Below are positions 37,105-49,443 of a stretch of DNA of 64,000 bases, piece by piece. The notes beneath the pieces were generated by a model that was not told where the DNA came from, did no database searches, and saw only the letters and a program-made list of their open reading frames with translations. This stretch comes from Notamacropus eugenii (taxonomy: Eukaryota > Chordata > Mammalia > Diprotodontia > Macropodidae). The stretch spans positions 354,764,660 to 354,828,659 of the forward strand of contig NC_092873.1 in NCBI RefSeq assembly GCF_028372415.1, written 5' to 3'. Position 1 is the first letter of the stretch; every line of letters starts with the position of its first letter. The position numbers were made by a program, and so were the translations under genes.

Positions 37105-38938
37105 TTTTTTTTTTAAATTATTTTTTTATTTATTTTTTATTTTTTAATGTTTAACAATCACTGCCATACAATTGAGATTTTATCCTCCCCACCTACCCCC
37201 ACTACCCCCCTCCCTCCCCATGACTGCATACAATTCTGTATAGATTCTACATATACTTTCTTATTGAGTATATTTTCACTATAGTCATGCTATGTAGTCA
37301 GACTAAAATAAATGAAAGAAATCGTATAACAAATCAGAACATGATACACAAACACATACACATATACAAACATGATCTGCTACATTTTGTGAGTGACTTC
37401 CATATTTCTTTCTCTGAGTGTGGAAGGCATTTTGCCTTGAGAACCACCTTTGGGATTTTTTTTTTTTATAAGAAATTTTTGCTTTATTACAAAAATCCAA
37501 GTCTACCAGAAAAAACTCTCACACACTGTGGTCGTTGCTGTGCACAAAGTTCTCCTGGTTCTGCTCCTTTCACTCAGCATCAGGTCATATAAGTCCTTCC
37601 AGGCCTCTCTGAAGTCTTCTTGTTCATCATTTCTTATGGCACAATAGTACTCCATTACATTCATATACCATAATTTACTCAGCCATTCCCCAATTGATGG
37701 ACATCCCCTTGACTTCCAGTTTTTGGCAACTACATAGAGTGCTGCTATAAATATTTTTGTACATGTGGGACCCTTTCCCATTTTTATGATCTCTTGGGGA
37801 TATAGTCCTAGTAGCGATATTGCTGGGTCAAAGGGTATGCACATTTTTGTAGCCCTTTGGGCATAGTTCCAAATTGCTCTCCAGAATGGTTGGATGCGCT
37901 CGCAGCTCCACCAACAATGAATTAGTGTTCCAACTCTCCCACATCCTCTCCAGCATTTATCATTTTCTTGTTCTGTCATGTTTGCCAATCTTATAGGTGT
38001 GATGTGGTACCTCAGAGTTGTTTTGATTTGCATCTCTCTAATCAATAGTGATTTAGAGCATTTTTTCATATGATTATAGATAGCTTTAATTTCTTCCTCT
38101 GAAAATTGCCTGTTCATATCCTTTGACCATTTATCAATTGGGGAATGACTTGTATGATTATACATTTGGGTCAGTTCTCTATATATTCTAGAAATGAGGC
38201 CTTTATCCCCGAGCTTAGCTGTAAAAATTCTTTCCCAATTTACTACATCCCTCTGGATTTTGGTTGCATTGGGTTTGGTTGTGCAAAAACTTCTCAGTTT
38301 AATGTAATCAAAGTTATCCATTTTGCATTTCATAATGCTTTCTATCTCTCCTTTAGTAAAGAATTCTTCCCTTCTCCATAGATCTGATAAATACACTATT
38401 CCTTGCTTCTCCAGTTTATTCATGGTATCAATCTTTATACCTAAATCATGTACCCATTTGGACTTTATTCTTGTGTACGGTGTCAGGTATGGGTCTATGC
38501 CTAATTTCCGCCACACTGTTATCCAGTTTTCCCAGCAATTTTTGTCAAACAATGAGTTCTTATCCCAGAAGCTGGGGTCCTTGGGTTTATCAAACAGAAG
38601 GTTGCTATATTCCTTGCCTACTGCATCTTGAGTGCCAAGTCTATTCCACTTGTCTACCTCTCTGTTTCTTAGCCAATGCCAAGTGGTTTTGATAATTGCT
38701 GCTTTATAGTACAGTTTGAGGTCTGGTAGTGCTAGGCCACCTTCCCAAGCATTTCTTTTCATTAGTCCCTTTGATATTCTGGACCTTTTGTTTTTCCAAA
38801 TGAATTTTGATATTATTTTATCCAGCTCTAGAAAGTAATTGTCTGATAGTTTAATTGGTATGGCACTAAATAAGTATATTAATTTAGGTAGAATTGTCAT
38901 TTTTATTATATTAGCACGGCCTACCCATGAGCAACTAT
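37105..38938 (-). mobile_element. L1 3' end with 465-codon open ORF2 C-terminus
   Basis: A young-looking, 5'-truncated L1. An uninterrupted frame of 465 codons (37503-38900, minus strand) covers the ORF2 C-terminal region with WRGCGRVGTLIHCWWSC, FDPAISLLGLYP, CTKIFIAALYVVAKNW and SIGEWLSKLWYMNVMEYYCA. This corresponds to the zinc-knuckle and DUF1725-type parts of L1 ORF2. The 3' UTR and poly-A (read as T-run) lie at 37105-37500. The imperfect 12-mer CAGATCATTCTT (37093-37104) / CAGGTCATTCTT (38939-38950) is a target duplication. It is the least decayed element in the window. Confidence 0.92.
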
Positions 38939-39090
38939 CAGGTCATTCTTACTGTTATTTTCTAAGCTCTGTCCAGGGGCCCAACCTCAGACACTCTTCT
39001 CCACCCCAGTCTTTTGGCTAGGGCCCCCAAAGATGCTATCCCACAAAAATTCTTGCTCCCTGCGACAACCCATCTTTTTGATAATGTCAT

Positions 39091-39232
39091 CATAGTTGTG
39101 GTTTGGCTGCAAATTATGGAACTATAACCAGCAGGTGTCACTGTGGGGCAAGGTTCATTTGGACACTGACTCCTAATAGGAAAAGCAAAGAGGAGATTCT
39201 TTTACCTTTCTCCTCGCACTGGATGCCCCAGG

Positions 39233-39233
<1 letters not shown>
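39091..39233. other. Unassigned
   Basis: No recognised feature. Confidence 0.4.

Positions 39234-39304
<71 letters not shown>
39234..39304. repeat. (TG)n microsatellite
   Basis: About 35 uninterrupted units. Confidence 0.97.
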
Positions 39305-39308
<4 letters not shown>

Positions 39309-39840
39309 TTTTTATCTGCCCCATGTTCATAGGCTGAATATTTTGCCTGAAGTGCCTGCATTGGCTCTAATTAAGATATAAATCACCCAGTTTTAGCCTA
39401 GGATGAATCATTCCTAATCTGTGTGGATCATCACTCTGTTATAAGCTTATAAAAAGTTATTAATTAAGAATCATCACCATTAGATCCTCTTCTACATTAC
39501 AGCCTGTGGAATCTCTGCTAGATAGAAACCTTGAAGTTTTGGGGTTTTTTTAAAAAAAGATTTAAGTCTCTGACCTGATTAAATTCTGTATATTTCCAGC
39601 TAGTCATTGGAAGTCTCCATTTTGCACTCCTTGGCACAGAAATAACATGCAGGTATGCATCTCAAAACAATTGTGACCAAATATCAATTTTTTAAAAATG
39701 TGCAACAGAACCTGGAACTAGAAACAACTTAAAGAAACAGAGGGATAAGAAAATAAATCTACACTAAGAATCTGCAAAAAATAGTGAGGCAAATTATATA
39801 AAAGTATCTGCTAGAAGCTTTTCGGTAGAGAAAGTTGAGG
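39305..39840. other. Intergenic, unassigned
   Basis: No recognised feature. Confidence 0.45.
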
Positions 39841-39841
39841 G

Positions 39842-40395
39842 ATTGTTAAAAACCTTTTCACAATTTTTCTCAGTTCTTAAAGGGATAATCAAATGTACCA
39901 GTCTTTGTCTGAGTTCTTTGTTCCATAAAGTGAAGGCTTGGTTGCTGGAGCCTTTAGACCCAGAAATGCACGCTGAAGGATTCCTGAAAGAATCTATAAC
40001 CTCTCCCCTCCACTGCAGGCAGGTTAGGCTAGTTTTTCCTCAACAAGTTATTGAGACATTCCTTGAGACTTGGTTGACTCAGGGGTTGTTGGGCTCAGAC
40101 TATCAATGTTCTCATCACTGAATATAAAACAGCCACAAAAACCTGGGGGAATGGAGGGTGGGTCTCAGAATTGGTAAGGCCTGGTGAATCAGTAGGGAAG
40201 TCCAGGGAACTTTGCTCAGCTGAATCATCTCAAGATGGCCTCAATGCCTGTCCTTGTTGAATATCTTTCTCCTGTTGTGGTTAAATAAATCTTTTGTTAG
40301 TTCATAAATGCCTTAACAAGAGTCTCATTTTCTTCCAGTATCAAACCCAAATTACCAGGGACTGACCTGAGTCAGGCCCAGCCCAGAACAATTGT
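39842..40395 (+). mobile_element. LTR-like element, copy A
   Basis: Shares landmarks in order with a block at 43.13-44.40 kb: caggttaggctagtttttcc, cacaaaaacctggggg, gggtctcaga, gcctcaatgcctgtcc, gttaaataaatcttttgtta, then the 3' part accagggactgacctgagtc. An AATAAA near the 3' end and two diverged copies suggest a retroviral LTR. The repeated ATTGTT at both edges may be a target duplication, but the termini are not clean TG...CA, so the type is uncertain. Confidence 0.5.
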
Positions 40396-41225
40396 TGTAG
40401 AATTATAGAACTGGAATGTAATTAGTTCACTGAAGTGAGGGATAGGTAGTGCAGAGAAAGCTGAATCCAGATTGGCCTTCATGCATCTGGTGGCATTTTT
40501 GGTGATGCCACTAGAAATAGTGATTCCTTATTGACAGGTATACCCTACTCCTGGGTAGCAAATGCCTCTGACCATTCAACAAGAATTAAAAAAATATTAT
40601 CAGTGTGTTCTGGGTCCTTTAAGAACATATCATGAAGATAATTCTGGTAAACTGTGTTTTAAGAACACCATCTTCCTTGGGCCTGCCTGCCTGAGTATTT
40701 AAGCTTCCTCCAAGTTTTACTAAAGAAAGTCTTCAGAACTCAGTTTACCTTCAAAGCAGAGGGATTGACTTTTTGGGGGATGGTGAAAGAAATGTTCCCC
40801 TCATTTTAAAAAGACAAATTAGAAAGAACTAGTACCTAGCCTTTGCTGGGGATGTTTGTTTTTGTGTTGCTAACAAGTCATTGCCAATTGCTGTGGAGAG
40901 CCTGAAAATAAGGCTCTTCCCACCTTTAAGACAGTAATCATCTTTGTTTAAGCTTGTTTAGCTTTGAATGGCTTTTTGAAAATGACAGATTAACCAGCCA
41001 TGTTCAGCCTGCAGGCTGAATTTCTAATTCTCCAGACTTTCTCTACCATGTCACAGAAACTTCTTCATCCTGGAAACTCACTCCTCATACTAGAAGTATC
41101 CTCCGGCCCTTGTGGCATCTTCCTCTGACTGGCTGGTTCCTCTTTAGAGGACACCTGGGCCAGCCATGTGTTCATTCTTCCCTGGGTCACATTTCTTTCC
41201 CTTTGCTTCTCTCCTCCTGTAGCTT
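40396..41225. other. Intergenic between LTR-like copies
   Basis: No retroviral coding sequence and no gene recognised. Several open frames are short and unconvincing. Confidence 0.4.
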
Positions 41226-41229
41226 CCTT

Positions 41230-41360
41230 TTATGTGTTTATTAAAATATAAGCTCCTTGAGGTCAAGGAATGTCTTTTTTTGCTTGCACTTATAATCCTA
41301 GTGTTTAACACAATGTCTGACATATAGTAAGTGTTCAATAAATGATTGTTGATATGACTT
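41230..41360 (+). repeat. L2 3' tail
   Basis: aaatataagctccttgaggt, cctagtgtttaacacaatgt, tatagtaagtgttcaataaa. Confidence 0.8.
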
Positions 41361-41820
41361 CAAAATGATTGCACATGGACATGGCCAACCATTGGGGGTG
41401 GCATAAGGAACCTCAAAAGTGAAAAGATGCAAACCAAGGCAAATCCCTGGAATCTTAGGATTATCTAACAACTAATGCTGCAGAAAACATTTGAATTTGG
41501 ATTTGTGGGTTCTGGGTTTTTTTTGGAATTTGAGAGAACAACACCAATTTTGCCACAAGGATTTTGTTGCCATTTTTTTTTTTGATGCAAGCCATTGATA
41601 ATGCTAAGTTCTCCTCAGGAGCTAGACACATTTTTGGTATTGGAGATATGACCAAATGCACCAATTCCACCTCCATTTAAGCAGCTGAGAATAGGCAGGG
41701 GAATTGTGTGAAAAGGTCTAACAATCCTTCAATTTTCTCTATCCAAGTGCTTCTATATGAAATTTTTCTCACTATTTTTGCAAATTCTAATACAGAATTC
41801 TACTATTGATTTTACTACTG
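41361..41820. other. Unassigned
   Basis: No recognised feature. Confidence 0.4.
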
Positions 41821-41829
41821 CAGTAACCT

Positions 41830-42485
41830 GATAGCAGTTTTGCAAGCCTTAAGTCTCTCCCCACTCCAATCCATTCTCTACCAGAAGGACAAGTCCAACC
41901 ATGTCACCCCTTTACTCAGTAAAATCCAGTGGCTCCCTATCACCTTCAGGATCAAGCATAAAATGCTCTTTTTGGCATTCAAAGCTTTTCATAACCCCTC
42001 CTACCTTCTTATACTTTACTCTCCAAAATGGATTCTGATCCAGTGACACTAATTCTTGGCTGTTCCACACTCCATGTCTGGACTCCAACCTTTTTCTCTG
42101 GCTGTCTCCCATGCCTGGAAGGTTCTCCGTCCTTCACTGTTACTACTGATCTCCCTGACTTGCTTTAAGTGTTCCATCTTTTATTGGAAGTCTTCCCCAA
42201 CCCCTCTTAATTCTAGTGCCTTTCCTATGTTAATAATTTCCTATTTATCCTATATTTCCTATTATATACACACATACAAATGCACATGTATATACGTCTA
42301 TATGTGTGTCTATATTATGTATGTATATATGTATGCATGCATGTATGCATACATAAATATATAAAATGTTGTAAGCTAACCCTTTAGGTTGTAAGCTCCT
42401 TGAGGACAGGGACTCCTGCTTCCTTTTGTATCCCAAGAGCTTAGCACAATGCCTGTAGATAATAAGTGTTTAATAAATGTAGATG
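41830..42485 (+). repeat. L2 LINE 3' UTR with internal microsatellite
   Basis: Landmarks: gtccaaccatgtcacccctt, cagtggctccctatcacctt, gcataaaatgctctttttgg, ccatgcctggaaggttctcc, taagctccttgaggacaggg, aatgcctgtagataataagt. A TATG/TACA tract lies at 42262-42362. Confidence 0.85.
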
Positions 42486-43120
42486 GATGGATTTTCTTTA
42501 TTTCTTTAAGCAATTTCTACTTCCTAGCTTTGTTGTAAATTCCTCTCTAGGGAGGGACTAAGCTAAAGGGACTGGGAAATGGAATTGTTAGAAAAGGAGT
42601 TTGCTTTCTGGCAACCGGAGAGGGGAAAACATCTAACCAGTCCTTGTAGAAAAGGGGTGGGGGTGGGAGGGAGCAGTCTTTCAAAGGCATGGGCAGAAGT
42701 TTTGTGTTCTGTTCCTTTCCCAATGGGGCACTTAAGGAAGGGACGGTCCTGGGTGATGGATCAGGGATAGTAAAGTGGGTTAAGTCTCTCTGACCTGTGA
42801 TGAGGATCAGTAACTATGAAGCAAGTGTCATCATCTTTGTTGTAGCCCTCATGTTCCAGTTTTATTCCTGTTTATAGTATCTTTTTTACATTGAAACCCA
42901 CTGTGAACTGCAAAGATTGGTTATCACTCTCCACATAGATCTAATTATTTAGACCCAGGACTCAGTCCTCCCTGGGACATTCAGATTCAGTCACTTCTGA
43001 AAACTGTTACACTTTGTTTTGGTTTTGGTTTGTTTTGGTTTGGTTTTTCTCTTCCTCTTTTAGTGGTACCTATATCTGGCTTCTTGAATTCCAGAGGTCA
43101 AGATAGAACAATAACAGACC
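42486..43120. other. Intergenic, unassigned
   Basis: No recognised gene; a GTTTT-rich run lies at 43013-43048. Confidence 0.4.
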
Positions 43121-43124
43121 TGAT

Positions 43125-44405
43125 GCCATTTAAGTGATGAAGTATTCTTTAGAAGACCTTAAGGAGACCTTTAACCACCAAAGGGTGGAGTGTGGTAGGA
43201 ACCATAGTCTGACTTTGCCCCCATACAGGTTAGGCTGGTTTTTCTTTAAAAAGTAAGATATTCCATAAGATTGGGTTGGCCCAGGAGAATAAGGGGTGAG
43301 AATGTTGACATTACTTCCTCATCAGCTAAGCACAAAGCAACCACAAGAACCTTCAGACAGAAGGGTTGGAGTGGGTCTCAGAGGTTTGGCAGGTGGATCA
43401 GGATGGGTGATGAAGTCAGGGGAGTTTCCCTTAGCTCAGTCAACTTGAGGTGCCCTCAATGCCTTTCCCTATTAAATATCCTTCTCCATTTATATCTAAA
43501 TAAATCTTCTCTTGTTAATTATTGAATGACTGTCACGTTTTTTTGTTTCAAAGTAATTTTTTTATTAATGCTTTCTGTTTCTTATATCATCACATATCTC
43601 ATGTATCCTTCTCCCTTCCCATCCCCCTCCTCAAAAGTCATCCAATATGACAAAAGCATTTTTTTAAAGAAAAAAAACCTCAGCATAATGGATTGATACA
43701 TTGACCAAGTCCAAAAACCAATGTGTAACACCTGTTACTCTCCTAACTTCACAAAGGAGAAAGTTGGGAATGTCTTCTCATATCTCTTCATTCAAATCCC
43801 ACTTGATTGCTATAATTTTGTCATATTTACTTCTGATTTTTCGTGTATGGTTATTCTTTCCATATACATTGTTTTAGTTATTATGTACATTGTTTTCTTG
43901 TTTCTGCTTACTTCATTCTCTATTAGTTCATATAGATCTTTTCATGCTTCTCTGTATTCATCACATGCATCATTTCTTACAGCAGACCATTATTCCATTA
44001 TATTCATATACACAATTTGTTTCTCAATTCCTCAGTTGTTGGGCATCTCCTTTGTTTCCAATTCTTAGCTATCACAAAAAAGTGCTGCTATAAATATTTT
44101 GAAGTATATGGGGATTTTTCTTATTGACAGCTTCCTTGGTGTATGAGCCCAGTAATGGAGGCTCTGGCTCAAAGAGTATGGACATTTTAAGCACTTTATT
44201 TGCATAATTCCAAATTTCTTTCCAAGATAGTTACACCATTAATGTGCCTCTTTCCCCACAACCCCTCCAACACTGATTGTTGCCATTATTTGTCATTTTT
44301 GCCAATTTGCAAGGTGTGAGGTGAAACTTCAGAAATGAACATCACATTTTGTTCCAACATTGAACCTAAACTACCAGGGGAATGGTCTGAGTCAGTCAGT
44401 CTAGA
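43125..44405 (+). mobile_element. LTR-like element, copy B, split by L1
   Basis: The left part (about 43125-43540) and right part (about 44335-44405) align with copy A at 39842-40395. An L1 3' end is inserted in the middle. Boundaries are approximate. Confidence 0.5.
43541..44334 (-). repeat. L1 3' end inserted in LTR-like copy B
   Basis: Antisense L1 with its poly-A on the left (read as T-run near 43541). Landmarks are catttcttacagcagacca, cattatattcatatac, gctgctataaatattttgaa. An imperfect target duplication (atgactgtcacgtttt / atgaacatcacatttt) flanks it. Confidence 0.75.
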
Positions 44406-44585
44406 ACTCCATGACACTGTTGCTGCTGCTATTTCCACTGCAATATACTTTCAGTTTCTTTTCATCTCTCCCTCTTTCTCTGTCATAGTTTTATTCAAAA
44501 GCTCTCACAGTGGCAAGAAGTTCTGTTCCTAGCCCAGAGCTTGCAATAGACACAGACTCTCTAAAGGTGAAGAGAGAACATTGTC
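44406..44585. other. Unassigned
   Basis: No recognised feature. Confidence 0.4.
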
Positions 44586-44589
44586 TCTT

Positions 44590-45527
44590 TGGAAACTTCA
44601 AATCCAAGATGGTGGATTAGAGACAACATTCTAGAAGGGTCTAGGATTATAACCAAGAATCACCTACCCAGTAAAGCTGATTTCTGAGGGAAAAAAGTGG
44701 ATATTTAATTAAATAGAGGACTTCCAAGCATTCATGAGAAAAAGATCAGAGCTGAATAGAAAATATGACATTCAAACAAAAAACTCAAGAGACACATAAA
44801 AAAACAAGAAACATGAGAGACTAATCTTAAGGGATTCAGTCAAGTTAAATTACTTACATTCCTATACAGGAAAATGATACATGTAACTGCTAAGAATTTT
44901 AACATTATTAGGGCAGTTAAAGAGGGATGCACTGGAAGAAGGGGGAAGGGAGAGGTAGAATGGAGAAAATTTTCTCACATAAAAGAAGTGTGCAAAGAAG
45001 AGTTTTTAGCATGGCGGGTAAAATTGGAGGAGTGTGGCAGGCAATGCTTGAACTTCACTTTTATCAGAGTTGGTTCAAAGAAGGAAGTACATATGTAAAA
45101 CTCAGTTGTGTATAGAAATGTACCCAATAGGCAAATAGAAGGGGAAAAGATAAAATACGGAGAGAGTGATAAAGGAGAGGGCACATTAAGGGAGACAGTT
45201 GTTAGAAGCAAAATAGACTTTTGAGGAGGGACAGGATAAAAAGAGAGAGAGGCAGAGAGCAAGAAACAGAAGATAATGGGGTGGTAAGAAATACAAAGCT
45301 AGTAGTCATAACTGTGAAAATAAATGAGGTGAGCTAACCCACAAAATGGAAGTAAATAGCAGAATGGATCAACAATCAGAATCCAACAATATGTTCTCCA
45401 CAAGAGATATACATGAAACAAAAAGACACACAGAGTTAAAATAGAGGGCTACAAGAGAATCTAATATGCTTGAGCTGAAGTAAAAAAAAAGGCAGGGATA
45501 ACAATCATAATCTCTGACAAAGCAAGA

Positions 45528-45566
<39 letters not shown>

Positions 45567-46540
45567 GACCTAATTAAAAGAAATAATCCAGGAAACTACA
45601 TTTCTCTAAAAGGACAATGAATAAATAATACACAATAATCAATGATGTACTATCAAAAAAATTAAGGACAAGTTTCTCTGATAAAGATATCACTTCTCAA
45701 ATGTATTTTGAGCATAGAACTGAATCAAATTTATAAAAAAAAAGAGCCATTCCCTAATTGATTAATGATCAAAGAATACAAGCAGGCAGTTTTCAGAAGA
45801 AGATGTCAAAGCTGTTTACAGTCACATGAAAAAATGTTCTAAATCACTATTGATTAGAGAAATGTAAATTAAAACAATTCTAAGGTACCACTTCATACCT
45901 ATCACAAATGACAATTGCTGGAGAGGATGAGGGAAAAATAGGTACATTGGTGAAGTATTAGTGGAGTTGGGAACTGATCCAACCATTCTGGAAAACAATT
46001 TAGTACTATATCCAAAGAGCTATAAAATTATTCATTCCCTTTGACCCAGCACTACTACTACTGGGCCTATATCCCAAAGCAATAAAAAAAAAAAAAAGGA
46101 AAAGGACATATATGTACAAAAATATTTATGACAGTTCTTTTTGTGGTGGCAAAGAATTGGAAGTTGAGGTGATGCCCAACAATTTGGGAATAACTGAACA
46201 AGTTGTGGCATGTGATTGTGATGGAATGCTATTGTGATATAAAAAATGATAAAGGAGTGGCTTCAGAAAAACATGGCAAGACCTAAATGAACTGATGCAA
46301 GTGAAGTGAGAAGAACTAATAGATCACTGCACATAGTAACAGCAATGCTGTAAGGATAAGCAACTGTGAAAGACTAGACTACTTTGATCAATACATTGAT
46401 CCAAGTCAGTTCCAAAGGACTCATAATGAAAAAATTCTATCTTCCTCCAGAAAGAAAACTGATGAACTCAGAGTACAAACTGAAGTATAATTTTCTCACT
46501 TTCTTTATTTTTCTTGCTTTTAAAAAAATGGCTAATACAT
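44590..46540 (+). mobile_element. L1, plus strand, 5' end kept, centre deleted
   Basis: Begins near a CAAGATGG motif (44605-44612) as at the other L1 5' ends. It then passes through a purine-rich leader to an endonuclease fragment (KKAGITIIISDKA near 45.48-45.53 kb), then a (CA)n tract (45531-45562). It jumps to the ORF2 C-terminal region (FSEEDVKAVYSHMKKCSKSL at about 45.79-45.85 kb, then the SIGEW-like region at 46.17-46.25 kb) and the 3' UTR at 46.27-46.54 kb. RT is missing. Multiple stops. Confidence 0.7.
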
Positions 46541-47300
46541 ACTAATGCTTTGTTGGTGGAGTTGTGAACTGATTTAACCATTTTGGAGAGCAATTTGGAA
46601 CTATGCCCAAAGGGCTACAAAAATGTGCATACTCTTTGACCCAGCAATATTGCTTCTAGGACTGTATCCCCAAGAGACCAATGGGAAAGGGTCCCACATA
46701 TACAAAAATATTTATAGCAGCTCTCTTTGTGGTGGCCAAGAACTGGAAATTGAGGGGACGCCCATCAATTGGGGAGTGACTGAATAAGCTGTGGTATATG
46801 AATGTAATGGAATACTATTGTGCTGTAAGAAATGATGAACAGAGAGGCCTGGAATGACTTATGTGAACTGATACTGAGTGAAAGGAGCAGAACCAGAAGA
46901 TCATTGTACACAGTAACAACCATAGTGTACAAGAAATTTTTCTCATAGACTTAGCCCATCACAACAATGCAAGGCACTAAAATGTTGCCAAAGGACTTTT
47001 GAGGGAAAATGTCAACCACATCCAGAGAAAGAGCTATGGAATTGGAATTGGAATGAAGCAGAATATTTTCTCTTGTGTTATGTTTTGTTTTGTTTGGGTT
47101 TTTCTCATGGTTTCTCCCATTCATTTTAATTCTTCTATGCAACATGACTAATGTGAAAATGTGTTTAATAAAAATGTATGTATAGAACCCACATAAGATT
47201 ACATACCACCTTGCAGAGGGAGGAAGAAAGGAGGGGGAGAAAATCTAAGACTTATGGAAGTGATTGTAGGAAACCGAAAACAAATAAATTAATTTTTAAG
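46541..47300 (+). repeat. L1 3' end, plus strand
   Basis: Sense ORF2 end (agcaatttggaactatgccc; gcccatcaattggggagtga; gtaatggaatactattgtgc) and 3' UTR (ccacatccagagaaagagct, gcaacatgactaatgtgaaa), A-rich end near 47300. Confidence 0.88.
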
Positions 47301-47735
47301 AAATTTTTAAAAAGAAGAAATGAGCAGAACCAGGAGAACATTGTAACAGCCACAGTGTGCGAGGACTATTTCTGATAGACTGAAAACAAATAATTTTTAA
47401 AAAAGAATAATTTTTTTCTTTTTCTTTTAAAATCTTTGTTACAAGGTAAGGTTCACTGGATGAAAGGATGGGGGATATATTTGGAAATGAATGGATATAA
47501 AAAACAAATAACACCAATTATTTGCCTAAAGAAAAACACTACAACTTGGGAGTCAAATCACCTGAATTCTAGTCCCAAATGTACTACTAACTGGCTAATT
47601 GTCCCTAAACAAATCACTTCCCTTTATGGGCCTCATTTTCTTCCTCTGTATAATGGGAGCTAGATAAGAGATAGATAGCTGTGCAATTAGACTAGATGAT
47701 CTTTGAGGTTCTTTTCAGCTCCAGAGTCTTATGAG
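47301..47735 (+). repeat. L1 scrap and MIR SINE
   Basis: A short L1 fragment (47310-47390, gagcagaaccaggagaacat) and a MIR at 47530-47735 (tgggagtcaaatcacctgaa, ttcttcctctgtataatggg). Confidence 0.65.
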
Positions 47736-48235
47736 AAACATTTATTTTAGCATCCTTTATAGATCTAAAGTGACTTTGCTAGGTTAGGAACATAAAAATG
47801 TATTATGTATAACTTGGTTTGCTCATAAAATTATCATGCTTGATATATTTAGAGATGTGAAAGCCTGGGGGAAAAAAGCCAAAAAAAAAAAATCCAGGGG
47901 AAAAATCTTTTTAAAAAGAAAAGGATTATTAGAAGAAAAAAAATTTTCCCCTGAATTTTCCAATCATGCCTTCTGTTCTGACACAACAGACATGTGTCAA
48001 AGAACATTTAACCAATTCCCCCTACAAAATACATCCCCCCCTCAAACAATTAAGCAATAGTGCCTGATAGAATGACTCATATTTCCTGATACAAGTGATT
48101 GTGTGTCCAAATTGCATAATGGGCCACAATTTTTACTAGCATTTGTAGGCCTGTATTTCGTTCTGACATCAGTTCAATTCTATCAGTGTAGACTCTGATG
48201 CAATTCTGCCACCTCATACAATTTTCATTAAGAAC
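47736..48235. other. Unassigned, A-rich
   Basis: No recognised feature; it may be the degraded flank of the hAT transposase relic to the right. Confidence 0.4.
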
Positions 48236-48245
48236 GAGTCAATTA

Positions 48246-48407
48246 GCAGGACTACACATATATACCTTTTATCAAATTGCTTGCCTTCTCAATAATGGGG
48301 GAAGAGAGGTAGGGTGGGAGAGAATTTGGAACTTAAAATTGAAAATAAAGAGGGTTAACATTGTTTTTACATGTAATTGGAAAAAATAAAATATTTTTTT
48401 AAAAAAT
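48246..48407 (+). repeat. Short L1 3' end insertion with target duplication
   Basis: Only the last ~160 bases of an L1 (tatcaaattgcttgccttct, ttggaacttaaaattgaaaa, acatgtaattggaaaaaata). GAGTCAATTA at 48236-48245 and 48408-48417 is a perfect 10-bp target duplication. Confidence 0.88.
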
Positions 48408-48559
48408 GAGTCAATTATATTGAACATGTATCTCGGTATGGCATTATGAATACCAGGTTCACAAAGTAAGGTCTTCCCTAACATCGGGTTTAATAACATA
48501 TCATACATATGTAATCAGGTAAGCATCTTTAATTAATTCTACTGCTTCATCCAGAGGCC

Positions 48560-48965
48560 ATTTACAATAAAAAACTTTCAGCTCCTATTAGTTGATGACA
48601 AAGGTGTTTATTTGTATTGTCTCCAATTGTATCGTCTGCAAGTGGGAGCCTTTGAAGCTGTTTTGCATGTCTTGCAAACATTCTTTTGACCCTAGCAACT
48701 GCAAGCAGCTCCAATGTTTCTCCTGTCAAATGAGGTTTTTACACTTGGCAATTCAATATGCAACCTTATATAATGCAAGAAATCCTTTTGATGTCACAGA
48801 TATGGTTTTTGGAAAGGTTTGCTGCTGCTTATTAAAGTATCTAAATTTTCCCTGCAAAAATTCCCTTGCCCTGCCAATGTATTCTTTATGTACACTTTCA
48901 AGATAGCATTTTAATTTACTAGGTTTCATTCTGTCTGCAAGTGAAACATTTGTACAAATCAAACA
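48560..48965 (-). pseudogene. hAT transposase relic (BED-finger/SCAND3-like)
   Basis: The minus strand from 48965 reads SLADRMKPSKLKCYLES, then FRYFNKQQQTFPKT, ALYKVAY, and after a stop IAKCKN. Further on, in a shifted frame, it gives KQLQRLPLADDTI. This order (MKP-KL--HL zinc-finger end, SY--A--IAK-KK, then IPLSNDTI) is that of hAT transposases and of the human proteins derived from them (ZBED5, FAM200, SCAND3 types; family knowledge). Two stops and at least one frameshift show it is dead. Confidence 0.65.
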
Positions 48966-49440
48966 GTGGTCTTTCCTCTACATCAATAATAGTATTTAAT
49001 AGTATTTATAGTATAATAGTATTTATAGTATTCCCACTGATAATTATGCTGGATTATATTTTCTGGATTTGAGTTTTTTATTTTATATTTCTATATTTCC
49101 ACTACTCTATCTTCTTTGCATGTCAAGCTCTCCAGTAGATTTTCTCCTCAAATCAGTTACGGACTTATTGATCATGAAGGGATATGATTTCACTTAAAAT
49201 AGTAAAAGACAATAAAACAACTGAATAATGAAGAAGGCAATGAAAATTTCCAGTGATTATTTATAAACATACTCAAATGTTTTAATTTGAAGTTTTTTTC
49301 AGGTTTTTTAGGAACAAATTTATTATATTGTACTTGTCAACATCAGGGATACTGATAAATATTAGCGCTATTATAGTATTTTTAATGGCCAAACAAATAT
49401 TATTTAACTTTGAATTTATACACTTCACATTCAGATGTAG
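48966..49440. other. A/T-rich, unassigned
   Basis: A short AGTATTTATAGTAT repeat lies at 48988-49032. Nothing else recognised. Confidence 0.4.
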
Positions 49441-49443
49441 TGA

